A DNA stretch of 64,000 bases, from positions 186,001-250,000 of the forward strand of contig MJGA01000028.1 of assembly GCA_001910725.1 (NCBI GenBank), given 5' to 3'. How positions within the stretch are numbered: the first letter of the stretch is position 1; every line of letters begins with the position of its first letter. This stretch comes from Phanerodontia chrysosporium. Taxonomy: Eukaryota > Basidiomycota > Agaricomycetes > Polyporales > Phanerochaetaceae. The notes below the pieces were generated by a model. The model was not told where the DNA came from, made no database searches, and saw nothing but the letters and a program-made list of their open reading frames with translations. Position numbers and translations under genes: made by a program. Of this stretch, positions 23,320 to 33,437 are shown piece after piece.

Positions 23320-24013
23320 TGTCACAGATGTGACGGCGCAGCCCTATTTTTCGCCGATTTGTGGCTATTTTCCTCGATTAATCCAACGGGCGAGCAGTCC
23401 TCGCGCCGTCTGGAGTCCTAGCCGCCCACACTCAGCGCCTGGCCATTCAGCGCCAGCGCCCTGATGGCGCATCACCCCTAGACGCCAGCACATCCCACTG
23501 CGCGCTCAGACACTGCCCGGATCACCGGTCTGCCTTGCAACCGGTTCCCCAGATCGCCGAGGAGGCACTGTCATCCCTGATGACTCCCCTCGCCGAGACA
23601 CGCCGAGCTGATCAGTCTGATGACACAGCCTCGGCCCGACGCAGCCTCGAGACACTGCCAGCTGACACAGCCTCGTGACATAGCCCCCGCACAGCCTCGC
23701 CGCGCAGTCCGCGTCGCAGCCTCGCTGGCTATGCTGAGCACTGCCCATCAGCTTAGGTAATCGTACAGCCTGCCCTGAACTCCTGTAGTATATAAGAGTA
23801 GCACTCCTCGCTCCTGTCCGTCATCTCGACCTCTTGGTCAATACGGACAGGTAAGCCCTCATTTGTAAAGTAGAATAGCTCACTAATGCAACTTGGTCAA
23901 TACGGACAGCTGCGTAAGTTTGTTCGTCGCTGCGTGACCCGCTCCGCTGCGCCTTGTTGTCGGCCTCCCCATTCGGCCTCCCTCGTGCAGCGTTGAGCCC
24001 CTGCTCTGCGACA
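23320..24013 (+). mobile_element. 5' LTR of left Ty3/gypsy element
   Basis: 694 bp, TGTCAC...GCGACA. It holds a TATA box (23789-23796) 34 bp before the likely transcript start (23823), and a GTAAGC donor at 23851. It also carries two copies of TTGGTCAATACGGACAG (23834-23850 and 23891-23907). Its 3' end joins the primer-binding site. Confidence 0.9.
23789..23832 (+). promoter_or_regulatory. LTR promoter: TATA box and predicted transcript start
   Basis: TATATAAG at 23789-23796. The sequence ATCTCGACCT at 23823-23832 lies 34 bp downstream and is the exact complement of the primer-binding site, marking it as the RNA 5' end in a self-priming scheme. Same in the right arm at 36089-36132. Confidence 0.65.
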
Positions 24014-24015
24014 TT

Positions 24016-24025
24016 AGGTCGAGAT
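24016..24025 (+). promoter_or_regulatory. primer-binding site, self-complementary type
   Basis: AGGTCGAGAT begins 2 bp after the LTR and is the exact reverse complement of 23823-23832. It does not begin with TGG, the usual tRNA 3' complement. The same pair exists in the right arm (35896-35905 with 36089-36098). Confidence 0.65.
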
Positions 24026-24106
24026 CTTTTGGGTGCCCTAAGTATTTTTCCCCTACCCTCCCCCACAAATACCGTTTAAAAAGTTTATCCCCACTGATTA
24101 AAGCAA

Positions 24107-24166
24107 GTACGTCGTAGTCAAGCAGCCTGCTCACTCCGTACACGTTGCTGAGGTCCTTGCTTTGCA
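24107..24166 (+). other. predicted 60-bp leader intron that creates a start codon
   Basis: Donor A|GTACGT at 24106/24107 and acceptor CTTTGCAG|TG at 24166/24167. Splicing joins A to TG, making ATG in a favourable context (AAGCAATGCC) in frame with the 189-codon leader ORF, which otherwise lacks any ATG. Mirrored at 35755-35814. Confidence 0.5.
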
Positions 24167-24739
24167 GTGCCAAAAGACGTCCGGCTCAAGGACCACATCC
24201 CCCAGCGCATTTTCGACCGCCTCCAACGTCGTCGCGAGGCCGGCAACCCCGTCAAGTGGACGGACCGCAAAGTCAAGGCGGTCGTCAAGTACGTGTCCAC
24301 GCTCCCCCAACCTCCGCCCTCTGTCCCCTCCATCAACTGGACTGCCGTCCGCGAGGCTCGTGAGGCCGAACAACGCGTAGGCAACCATATCCGCGAGCAG
24401 CGCCAGCGAGAGGCGCAAGAAGCCCAGGCCGCCGTAGCCGCCTCCTCCTCGAAGCTCAGTTTGGCAGAGCGCCTCAGCGCCGCCCCGACGTACGAGTCCA
24501 TCATCCGCAAGCCCATCGGCATCGACATCCCTAAGTGCTCCCCTACCGACCTCATCAGCATTTTCACGCCTAAGCTCGATACGACCATCAAGCGTCTCAA
24601 GGCCGTCGAGGAAGTCGACCTCTTCCACCTCGTCAACAGCGACCATGCGCACGGCGTCTGCCAGCTACTCGAGCGACTCCGTCAAATTCGCGCCGAACTC
24701 AGTCACCTCGCCCCCACCACTACGTTTAAGGAGTGACAT
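24167..24739 (+). CDS. retroelement leader ORF (189 aa, unknown), left copy
   Basis: This frame lies between the primer-binding site and gag. It is open from 24152 and becomes ATG-initiated only if the 24107-24166 intron is removed. Residues about 60-105 are Glu/Arg/Gln/Ala-rich and should form a coiled coil (EAREAEQRVG..REQRQREAQEA). The C-terminal third (LDTTIKRLKAVEEVDLFHLV) also looks helical. I recognise no domain. It could be an extra N-terminal part of Gag joined by splicing, or a separate protein. It is identical in the right arm, so conservation between copies says nothing about selection. Confidence 0.5.
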
Positions 24740-24876
24740 CAATACGAGCTTGGACTAGCTCAAATTGGTGATATTTCGTTCATCGGTTTAAGGCGCAACT
24801 TCCGCCGCATCGTGGGAGAGTTAAATATAGTGTACCGGGCCGGATACTTTGATTAAATAATACATCTTGTGTCGCT

Positions 24877-26526
24877 TTGGATTACGACTGCTCGTGCAAT
24901 CCACATTTCTTTGCGCGAAATCCCGAGACTCGTGAAGTCCGCGATAGCCATCTTCTCGACAGAAGTGAAGGTTGGGAAGACGTCTTCTGCAGCAGACAGC
25001 CCTGCCCATATCGAGAAAGCGCCCCGCCAGCCCCGCAGCTTCCACCGAGCACTCGGGAAATCCAATTCGAGCTCCCTCGCTTCGCGCAGAGGCTAGAATT
25101 CGCCCGCGCCTCCGCCACTACCCCGAACACTCCCGATCACAGCCCTCCGGACAGCAGCCACCACTCGTCTCCCGAGACATCGCTCGGCTCCGTTCTCTCC
25201 GACCACGAACCCGCTCCCTCGCCGTTTAACCTCTCCCGCGCTCAATCAGGAGCCAACACTCCCCGTCCCCCCAATATGTCGAGCACTCCCGGTGGAGCGC
25301 CTTCTGGCCCGACTCCCCCCGACCCCATTTCTGCTGCTCTCCTGCAAATGGCCCAGGTTATGACGCAGCTCACTAATACGGTTAACACTCTGGCCCAGAC
25401 TATTGGCGCCAATCGGACAACGGTCAACACAACGGTCAACGCCAACAAGGAGCTCCCCTTCGTCGAGAAGCCCATGCCGTTCAAAGGGAAGGGTTCGGAC
25501 ACGGCCCGTCTCTTCCGCGCCGCCTATCGCATCTATGCCGACGGACAGCCGGAGAAATTCGGCAAGCGCGACATCAACGGTAATCTCCAGCGGGACGCAA
25601 ACACTGGCAAGATCCTGGTAGACAGTCAGAAGTGGATCATCAGCGCTCTCTCCTTCATGCAGGATGAAGCAGCCGAATGGGCACGGCAGTACATCGAGCA
25701 AGCGGCGGACGGCGCTCAGATATTCGACGGCTCTCGTGCCACGTTTTGGGAAGCGTTCAAAAACCGGTTCGAGCCCGTGGACGAGAAAGCCGAGGCTCTC
25801 AGCAAGCTGCAGGCATGCACGCAGGGCAACCGTTGGTTCGCGGAGTTCTTCGCGGAGTTTCAATCCCTTGCCGGTCGCACGAAGCTCACCTCCAAAGACC
25901 TGGCAGCCCGGCTACAAACAAAGCTCAACAAGGACTACCTCGAGTGGATCTCGTACATGGTCGACCACAACGCCGGCAAGGGTTCCGAGACGTATGACGA
26001 GCTCAAGAACGCTGACTTCGCTGTCGACCGGTCGAAGGACAAGCTTTCGCAGGACCTCTTGGCACAGCAGGGCAAGACATTCTTGACTCCGGCTAGCGTG
26101 TCGTCGCGCGCCTTCCGCGATCCGAATGCGATGGACATCGACACCTCGAACATCGACGAGCTGTTTAAGGGTCTCACCGGCACGGACCTCAAGCGCCAGT
26201 TTGACACCGTCATGAAGGATCGCTGTAAGGTCTGCGGCTCGAAGTCCCACAAGTCCACGGACGCCGTTCACCGCGACTCGGTCTGCAACCACTGCGGCAA
26301 GAAAGGTCATTGGTCCCGCGTCTGTCGCGCCCGCCTCGAGGGCAAGCCGAGAACCGCCCCCGTTACCGCCGCCGTCCGCGCCTCGTCTTCGGATACCTCG
26401 TCGCAGGACTCCTCGTCTTCAGCCTCCTCGTCTTCTGGCAGCTCTTCTGACGACCAGGCCGCCGCGCTCGCCGCCCTCCGTGATCAGGTGGCTCTGATAC
26501 AAAAGCAGCTCGGGGGTTTTGCTTAA
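24877..26526 (+). CDS. Gag of Ty3/gypsy element, left copy
   Basis: Open frame of 549 codons ending at TAA 26524-26526. The first ATG is at 25276 (MSSTPGGAPSG), but about 130 codons upstream are open and protein-like (a Pro/Ser-rich region), so the true start may be joined by splicing. The middle (about residues 190-400) matches a retrotransposon Gag capsid region (DSQKWIISALSFMQ, FWEAFKNRF, KDYLEWISYM). A CCHC zinc knuckle C-x2-C-x4-H-x4-C is at 26284-26325, and a second Cys/His cluster (CKVCGSKSH) precedes it. The C-terminus is Ser-rich. A GGGTTTT slip site sits two codons before the stop, for -1 frameshifting into pol. Confidence 0.85.
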   Translation: MDYDCSCNPHFFARNPETREVRDSHLLDRSEGWEDVFCSRQPCPYRESAPPAPQLPPSTREIQFELPRFAQRLEFARASATTPNTPDHSPPDSSHHSSPETSLGSVLSDHEPAPSPFNLSRAQSGANTPRPPNMSSTPGGAPSGPTPPDPISAALLQMAQVMTQLTNTVNTLAQTIGANRTTVNTTVNANKELPFVEKPMPFKGKGSDTARLFRAAYRIYADGQPEKFGKRDINGNLQRDANTGKILVDSQKWIISALSFMQDEAAEWARQYIEQAADGAQIFDGSRATFWEAFKNRFEPVDEKAEALSKLQACTQGNRWFAEFFAEFQSLAGRTKLTSKDLAARLQTKLNKDYLEWISYMVDHNAGKGSETYDELKNADFAVDRSKDKLSQDLLAQQGKTFLTPASVSSRAFRDPNAMDIDTSNIDELFKGLTGTDLKRQFDTVMKDRCKVCGSKSHKSTDAVHRDSVCNHCGKKGHWSRVCRARLEGKPRTAPVTAAVRASSSDTSSQDSSSSASSSSGSSSDDQAAALAALRDQVALIQKQLGGFA

Positions 26527-29366
26527 GGGGCCGAAGTGATGCTGCATCGTCAGTCCCCGTCTTGTCAAGCCCGGATTCAACTCCGGCGCCTTCGCTAGAA
26601 CCACAGGACATTTTGGACTCTATCCGCTCATGTACAATATCCGTATTAGATCCCTTCTCGAATCATTACCGTGTACCAGTAAAGCTCACTGGAATCAATA
26701 AAACTATTCACACGCCTGCAATGATTAATTCCGGGGCAACTTCGCTGTTCATCCATGAGGACTTCTGCAAGCAGCATAAAATTCTTACGGTACCACTCAA
26801 AAGGGAAATCACATTATACAACATCGACGGAACTAAGAACGAAGCAGGGTCTATCACACGCCGTGCCAGACTCCAGCTCACTGTGGGTTCTTATACGGTT
26901 AAGGAAGAGTTTCTTGTCATGAACATCGGTCCAGAGAACGTCATCCTCGGACTTCCGTGGCTCAAGAAATGGAATCTGAATATTGACTGGGAAACGGAAG
27001 ATGTCCAGTTTCAGCTCCGCAGCGGAGCTGAGGACACCCTGGTTTTCGGTATCCACCAGATTGACGCCAATCGCTCCGAGCGCCGTGAATGGCTTCGAGC
27101 AGGCATTGTTGAGGACGCCAAGGACGAAGTCTGGATCCTCGCCGGCTACACTTACTCGCAAGCAATCGCTGTCGAAGCCAATCGCGAGAAGTACGCCAAG
27201 ACGTTTGAAGAGCTGGTCCCCAAGGAGTACCACCGACACAAGAAAGTGTTCTCCGAAGAAGAGTCACACCACCTCCCGAAGCATCAGCCCTGGGACCACG
27301 CGATAGACCTCGTTCCGGACGCCCCGGCATCGATCAAATCAAAGGTCTACCCCATGTCCCCAATCGAGAATGAGGAACTACAGCGGTTCATCGACGACGC
27401 ACTCGCCAAGGGCTATATCGTGCCCAGCAAGTCTCCGATCGCCTCCCCTGTATTCTTCATCAAGAAGAAGAACGGCAAGCTCCGGTTTATCCAGGATTAC
27501 CGCAAGCTCAACGACATCACTGTGAAGAATCGCTACCCCCTTCTGCTCGCCTCCGACATCATCGGGAAGCTCCAGGGTGCTAAGATCTTCACCAAGTTCG
27601 ACGTCCGTTGGGGCTACAATAACGTCCGGATTAAGGAAGGCGACCAATGGAAAGCTGCCTTCATTACCAACCGCGGTCTCTTCGAGCCCCAAGTCATGTA
27701 CTTTGGTCTGTGCAACAGCCCCGCCACGTTCCAGGCTCTCATGAACCACATCTTCGCCGACCTCATCGTCGAGAGCAAGGTCGCAGTTTACCTCGACGAC
27801 ATCCTCATCTGGTCGAACGATCTCACTTTGCATTGGAAGATTGTTCATGAAGTCCTGGCACGCCTCGCCAAATACGATCTGTACCTTTGGCCTGAGAAGT
27901 GCGAGTTCAAGCGCTCAGAGATCGAGTATCTTGGGCTCCTCATCAGCGAAGGACAAGTCGGCATGAACCCCGGCAAGGTTAAGGCTGTAGCCGAGTGGCC
28001 GACCCCGAAGAACCTCAAAGACGTACGAGGCTTTGTCGGGTTCGCCAACTTCTATCGCTGCTTCATCAAAGACTTCTCAAAGATCTGCCACCCGCTGCAC
28101 AATCTGACGAAGAAGGACACTCCGTTTAGTTGGGGTCCCGCACAGGCAGAAGCCTTCGAGATGCTCAAGCGCGCTTTTACAACTCAGCCTGTGCTCGCCA
28201 TGTGGAGCATTGATCGGCTGACTCGCGTCGGGACCAATGCTTCTGGCTACGCCACTGGAGGAGTCATAGTTCAACGCAATCCTGAAGATGGTCTCTGGCA
28301 TCCAATCGCGTATCGCTCACAGACCATGAGCCCCGCCGAGCGGAATTACGAGATCTGGGACTGTGAGATGCTCGCAATCATCGAAGCTCTCAAGGACTGG
28401 CGTCAGTTCCTCGAAGGTCTCCCAGAGCCCTTCGAGATCTGGACTAATCATCAGAATCTCCAGTACCGGAAGACTGCGCAAAATCTCACGCAGCGACAAG
28501 CCTGCTGGGCCTCCTACCTCGCCGAGTACGACTTCTGCATCATCCACCGCCCCGGCAAGACACATCTCCTCGCTGACCCGCTCTCCCGGCCTTCCTCGCT
28601 GCATGTCTCTGACGAAGAAGACAATCGCTCGCAGATAGTGTTGAAGCCAGAGCTGTTTAAGGTAGCCGCCACGGCAGCTTTCGCAAACCCTTCCCCCCTC
28701 AAGAAGCGCATTCGCAACTGCTCCGAAAAGGAAAAGGAGGTCGCAGACGCTCTGCAGGTTCTCCGGACCAAGGGGCCCCGCAAGCTGCGCAACGGCGTTC
28801 TCGAATGGGAAGAAGACGACGGCCTTCTGTACTACCATGGAAAAGTCTACGTCCCGAACAGTGCTGCGCTGCGCAACGACGTCATCAAGTCTTGCCATGA
28901 CGCGCCGACCGCCGGACACCCTGGGAAGCACACCACCCTCGAACTGGTCTCTCGGTACTATTGGTGGCCGCGCATCTCTGCCGACGTTAGCCGCTATGTG
29001 CTCGGCTGTGATCAGTGTCAACGGTACAAGTCCGCCCCGCATCCGAAAGCCACTCTACAGCCCCACGATGTCCCTTCAGGGCCCTGGGAACACGTCAGTG
29101 TGGACCTCACCACACAGCTCCCGCGTGATGCCAAGACCAAGAAGGACTCGATCGTGGTCTACGTGGACCACTATTCAGATCAGTGCCACCTTGTGCCGGT
29201 CGACTTGACGATCACTGCCGCTGGTATGGGCGACATTCATTATACGGACATCCTCCGCCTCCACAGCCTCCCGCGCAAGATCTTCTCTGATCGCACCGGT
29301 TCCCCGGATCGCCGAAGCGGCACGGTCATCCCTGATGACTCCCTTCACCGAGACACGCCGAGCTGA
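26484..29366 (+). pseudogene. Pol of left element: PR-RT-RNase H-IN, truncated in IN
   Basis: Numbering from 26562: protease about 35-135, with the active-site triad reading N56-S-G where Asp-Ser/Thr-Gly is expected. RT carries FDVRWGYNNVRI and the catalytic YLDD at 410-413. RNase H has N559 and N629 where the family has catalytic Asp, with E602 and D672 kept. Integrase has the HH-CC region (CHDAPTAGH, CDQC) and D848. It is cut just after D910-R (29295). The frame then runs 24 codons into an LTR fragment before stopping, so the third catalytic residue and the chromodomain are lost. RT looks intact, but protease and RNase H should be inactive. It shares all three Asn changes with the right copy, so they predate the duplication. 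Confidence 0.85.
26514..26520 (+). promoter_or_regulatory. -1 ribosomal frameshift site GGGTTTT (gag-pol)
   Basis: In gag codons it reads G GGT TTT, the X-XXY-YYZ form. The gag TAA follows after one GCT codon, and the pol frame is open from 26484 and continues without a stop. GGGG (26527-26530) and CCCC (26555-26558) downstream could pair as a stimulatory stem. Mirrored at 33401-33407. Confidence 0.6.
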
Positions 29367-29766
29367 TCAGCCAGATGACACAGCCTCAGCCCGACGCAGC
29401 CTCGGGCACTGCCAGCTGACACAGCCTCGTGACATAGCCCCGCACAGCCTCGCCGCGCAGCCTGCGTCGCAGCCTCGGTGGCTATGCCGAACATTGCCCA
29501 TCAGCTTAGATAATCCTACAGCCTGCCCTAAAGACTCTGTAATATATAAGGGTAGCACTCCTCGCTCCTGTCCGTTATCTCGACCTCTTGGTCAATACGG
29601 ACAGGTAAGCCACGCTTGTATTTCTTTATTTACATTCAATAATAACTTGGTCAATACGGACAGCTGCATAAGTTGTGCGTCGCCGCGTGACTCGCTCCGC
29701 TGCACCTCGTCGTCGTCATCCCCATCCGCCCTCCCTCGTGTAGCGTTGAGCCCTAGCTCCGCGACA
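29296..29766 (+). mobile_element. LTR fragment (positions about 221-694) in palindrome spacer
   Basis: Starts at CCGGTTCC inside the LTR and continues to its 3' end GCGACA at 29766. It is in plus orientation. It directly abuts the minus-strand chromodomain region of the right element, so it most likely inserted there before its own 5' part was lost at the palindrome junction. Confidence 0.85.
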
Positions 29767-32700
29767 GCAGCGAGCTTGCGAGGTGCTTCCGGATTTTCGC
29801 GATGGAACTTGTTGACCAGGGCTTTGGCGTGTTTGAGGTTGTCCGCCTTTTTCCACGTGTTGCTGGCTTGGCCGTAGCCTTTCCAGCGAACCTTATACTA
29901 TAGTTGGCGGTGGTATATGCAGCTGTCGAGGATCTTCTCAACGACATATTCCTCTTTGCCGGCAACCTTGACAGGTTTGGAAGGCAGGGGCTTCTCGACG
30001 CCCTGATCGTGCCACGGGCTGAGGCGGTTGACATGGAAAACCGGGTGGATTTTCAGCCAGCTTGGGAGCTCGAGCCGATAGTCCAGATCACCGATCTTCT
30101 CCAGAACCTTAAATGGACCCAGCTGGCAGAGGCCGAGCTTGGGCGAGGGCTGATCGATACTGAGGTCCTTTGTGCTGAGCCAAACCTGATCGCCGACTTT
30201 GAAGGAGTGGGCGCGTTTCTTCATGGCCTCGTACTCTTCTTTCATTCAGGCTTTGGTTAGGCGCAGGGCAGCTTCGGCCTCTTTGCGAACATGGGCCATG
30301 CGATCAAGACACTCGTCGAGGGCAGGGACTTTGGTGTGTTTGTCAGCCAGGATCGTGAAGTCCGGTGTGTAGCCGTAAACGATCTCAAAGGGTGTGCACT
30401 CGGTGGCACTAGACACGTGTGAATTCAGGGTGAACTCAGCCATTGGGAGCCAATCGACCCAGTCGTCTTGGCGCTGGGAGACGAAGAGACGCAGGAACTT
30501 CTCGACTTCCTGGTTCTTGCGCTCGACCTTACCGTTGCCTTTGGGGTGATATGCTGTGGTGAGACCGGTAGCGATGCCAAGGCGCTTGTACAGCGCTCGC
30601 ATGTACTGGGCTGCAAACTGTGGTCTGCGATCAGAGAAGATCTTGCGCGGGAGGCCGTGGAGGCGGAGGATGTCCGTATAATGAATGTCGCCCATACCAG
30701 CGGCAGTGATCGTTAAGTCGACCGGCACAAGGTGGCACTGATCTGAATAGTGGTCCACGTAGACCACGATCGAGTCCTTCTTGGTCTTGGCATCACGCGG
30801 GAGCTGTGTGGTGAGGTCCACACTGACGTGTTCCCAGGGCCCTGAAGGGACATCGTGGGGCTGTAGAGTGGCTTTCGGATGCGGGGCGGACTTGTACCGT
30901 TGACACTGATCACAGCCGAGCACATAGCGGCTAACGTCGGCAGAGATGCGCGGCCACCAATAGTACCGAGAGACCAGTTCGAGGGTGGTGTGCTTCCCAG
31001 GGTGTCCGGCGGTCGGCGCGTCATGGCAAGACTTGATGACGTCGTTGCGCAGCGCAGCACTGTTCGGGACGTAGACTTTTCCATGGTAGTACAGAAGGCC
31101 GTCGTCTTCTTCCCATTCGAGAACGCCGTTGCGCAGCTTGCGGGGCCCCTTGGTCCGGAGAACCTGCAGAGCGTCTGCGACCTCCTTTTCCTTTTCGGAG
31201 CAGTTGCGAATGCGCTTCTTGAGGGGGGAAGGGTTTGCGAAAGCTGCCGTGGCGGCTACCTTAAACAGCTCTGGCTTCAACACTATCTGCGAGCGATTGT
31301 CTTCTTCGTCAGAGACATGCAGCGAGGAAGGCCGGGAGAGCGGGTCAGCGAGGAGATGTGTCTTGCCGGGGCGGTGGATGATGCAGAAGTCGTACTCGGC
31401 GAGGTAGGAGGCCCAGCAGGCTTGTCGCTGCGTGAGATTTTGCGCAGTCTTCCGGTACTGGAGATTCTGATGATTAGTCCAGATCTCGAAGGGCTCTGGG
31501 AGACCTTCGAGGAACTGACGCCAGTCCTTGAGAGCTTCGATGATTGCGAGCATCTCACAGTCCCAGATCTCGTAATTCCGCTCGGCGGGGCTCATGGTCT
31601 GTGAGCGATACGCGATTGGATGCCAGAGACCATCTTCAGGATTGCGTTGAACTATGACTCCTCCAGTGGCGTAGCCAGAAGCATTGGTCCCGACGCGAGT
31701 CAGCCGATCAATGCTCCACATGGCGAGCACAGGCTGAGTTGTAAAAGCGCGCTTGAGCATCTCGAAGGCTTCTGCCTGTGCGGGACCCCAACTAAACGGA
31801 GTGTCCTTCTTCGTCAGATTGTGCAGCGGGTGGCAGATCTTTGAGAAGTCTTTGATGAAGCAGCGATAGAAGTTGGCGAACCCGACAAAGCCTCGTACGT
31901 CTTTGAGGTTCTTCGGGGTCGGCCACTCGGCTACAGCCTTAACCTTGCCGGGGTTCATGCCGACTTGTCCTTCGCTGATGAGGAGCCCAAGATACTCGAT
32001 CTCTGAGCGCTTGAACTCGCACTTCTCAGGCCAAAGGTACAGATCGTATTTGGCGAGGCGTGCCAGGACTTCATGAACAATCTTCCAATGCAAAGTGAGA
32101 TCGTTCGACCAGATGAGGATGTCGTCGAGGTAAACTGCGACCTTGCTCTCGACGATGAGGTCGGCGAAGATGTGGTTCATGAGAGCCTGGAACGTGGCGG
32201 GGCTGTTGCACAGACCAAAGTACATGACTTGGGGCTCGAAGAGACCGCGGTTGGTAATGAAGGCAGCTTTCCATTGGTCGCCTTCCTTAATCCGGACGTT
32301 ATTGTAGCCCCAACGGACGTCGAACTTGGTGAAGATCTTAGCACCCTGGAGCTTCCCGATGATGTCGGAGGCGAGCAGAAGGGGGTAGCGATTCTTCACA
32401 GTGATGTCGTTGAGCTTGCGGTAATCCTGGATAAACCGGAGCTTGCCGTTCTTCTTCTTGATGAAGAATACAGGGGAGGCGATCGGAGACTTGCTGGGCA
32501 CGATATAGCCCTTGGCGAGTGCGTCGTCGATGAACCGCTGTAGTTCCTCATTCTCGATTGGGGACATGGGGTAGACCTTTGATTTGATCGATGCCGGGGC
32601 GTCCGGAACGAGGTCTATCGCGTGGTCCCAGGGCTGATGCTTCGGGAGGTGGTGTGACTCTTCTTCGGAGAACACTTTCTTGTGTCGGTGGTACTCCTTG

Positions 32701-33437
32701 GGGACCAGCTCTTCAAACGTCTTGGCGTACTTCTCGCGATTGGCTTCGACAGCGATTGCTTGCGAGTAAGTGTAGCCGGCGAGGATCCAGACTTCGTCCT
32801 TGGCGTCCTCAACAATGCCTGCTCGAAGCCATTCACGGCGCTCGGAGCGATTGGCGTCAATCTGGTGGATACCGAAAACCAGGGTGTCCTCAGCTCCGCT
32901 GCGGAGCTGAAACTGGACATCTTCCGTTTCCCAGTCAATATTCAGATTCCATTTCTTGAGCCACGGAAGTCCGAGGATGACGTTCTCTGGACCGATGTTC
33001 ATGACAAGAAACTCTTCCTTAACCGTATAAGAACCCACAGTGAGCTGGAGTCTGGCACGGCGTGTGATAGACCCTGCTTCGTTCTTAGTTCCGTCGATGT
33101 TGTATAATGTGATTTCCCTTTTGAGTGGTACCGTAAGAATTTTATGCTGCTTGCAGAAGTCCTCATGGATGAACAGCGAAGTTGCCCCGGAATTAATCAT
33201 TGCAGGCGTGCGAATAGTTTTATTGATTCCAGTGAGCTTTACTGGTACACGGTAATGATTCGAGAAGGGATCTAATACGGATATTGTACATGAGCGGATA
33301 GAGTCCAAAATGTCCTGTGGTTCTAGCGAAGGCGCCGGAGTTGAATCCGGGCTTGACAAGACGGGGACTGACGATGCAGCATCACTTCGGCCCCTTAAGC
33401 AAAACCCCCGAGCTGCTTTTGTATCAGAGCCACCTGA
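29767..33437 (-). pseudogene. Pol of right element: PR-RT-RNase H-IN-chromodomain, two stops
   Basis: Same protein as the left copy but continuing through integrase. The D848, D910, E946 triad is complete, with the canonical 35-residue D-E spacing. The long frame (30246-33359, 1,037 codons) ends at TGA just after LRLTKA. Coding continues with MKEEYEAMKKRAHSFKVGDQVW (the usual GPY/F-module region), then LGPFKVLEKIG, then a chromodomain (EEYVVEKILDS). The chromodomain is broken by TAG at 29898-29900 between RQL and YKVRWKGYG. The frame then meets an oppositely oriented LTR fragment at 29766, so no 3' LTR remains. Protease N56 and RNase H N559 and N629 are as in the left copy. Chromodomains in such elements steer integration to particular chromatin. 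Confidence 0.85.

Larger units (their letters stand above)
20716..29295 (+). repeat. left arm of 8.58-kb inverted duplication
   Basis: Position x in this arm pairs with position 59921-x on the other strand over 8,580 bp. The outer end breaks between 20715 and 20716, inside HET copy 2. The inner end breaks after 29295, inside the integrase catalytic domain. I saw four mismatches in the parts I compared (23551, 23616, 26710, 29265). Gag and the upstream leader frame translate identically in both arms. Confidence 0.95.

Noticed and set aside
23320..29766. Left element as a complete LTR retrotransposon with two LTRs
   Set aside because: The downstream LTR lacks its first 220 bp and joins pol inside the integrase domain. 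The bases flanking the two LTRs (GCACC and GCAGC) are not an exact target duplication, and the right one lies in pol coding sequence.
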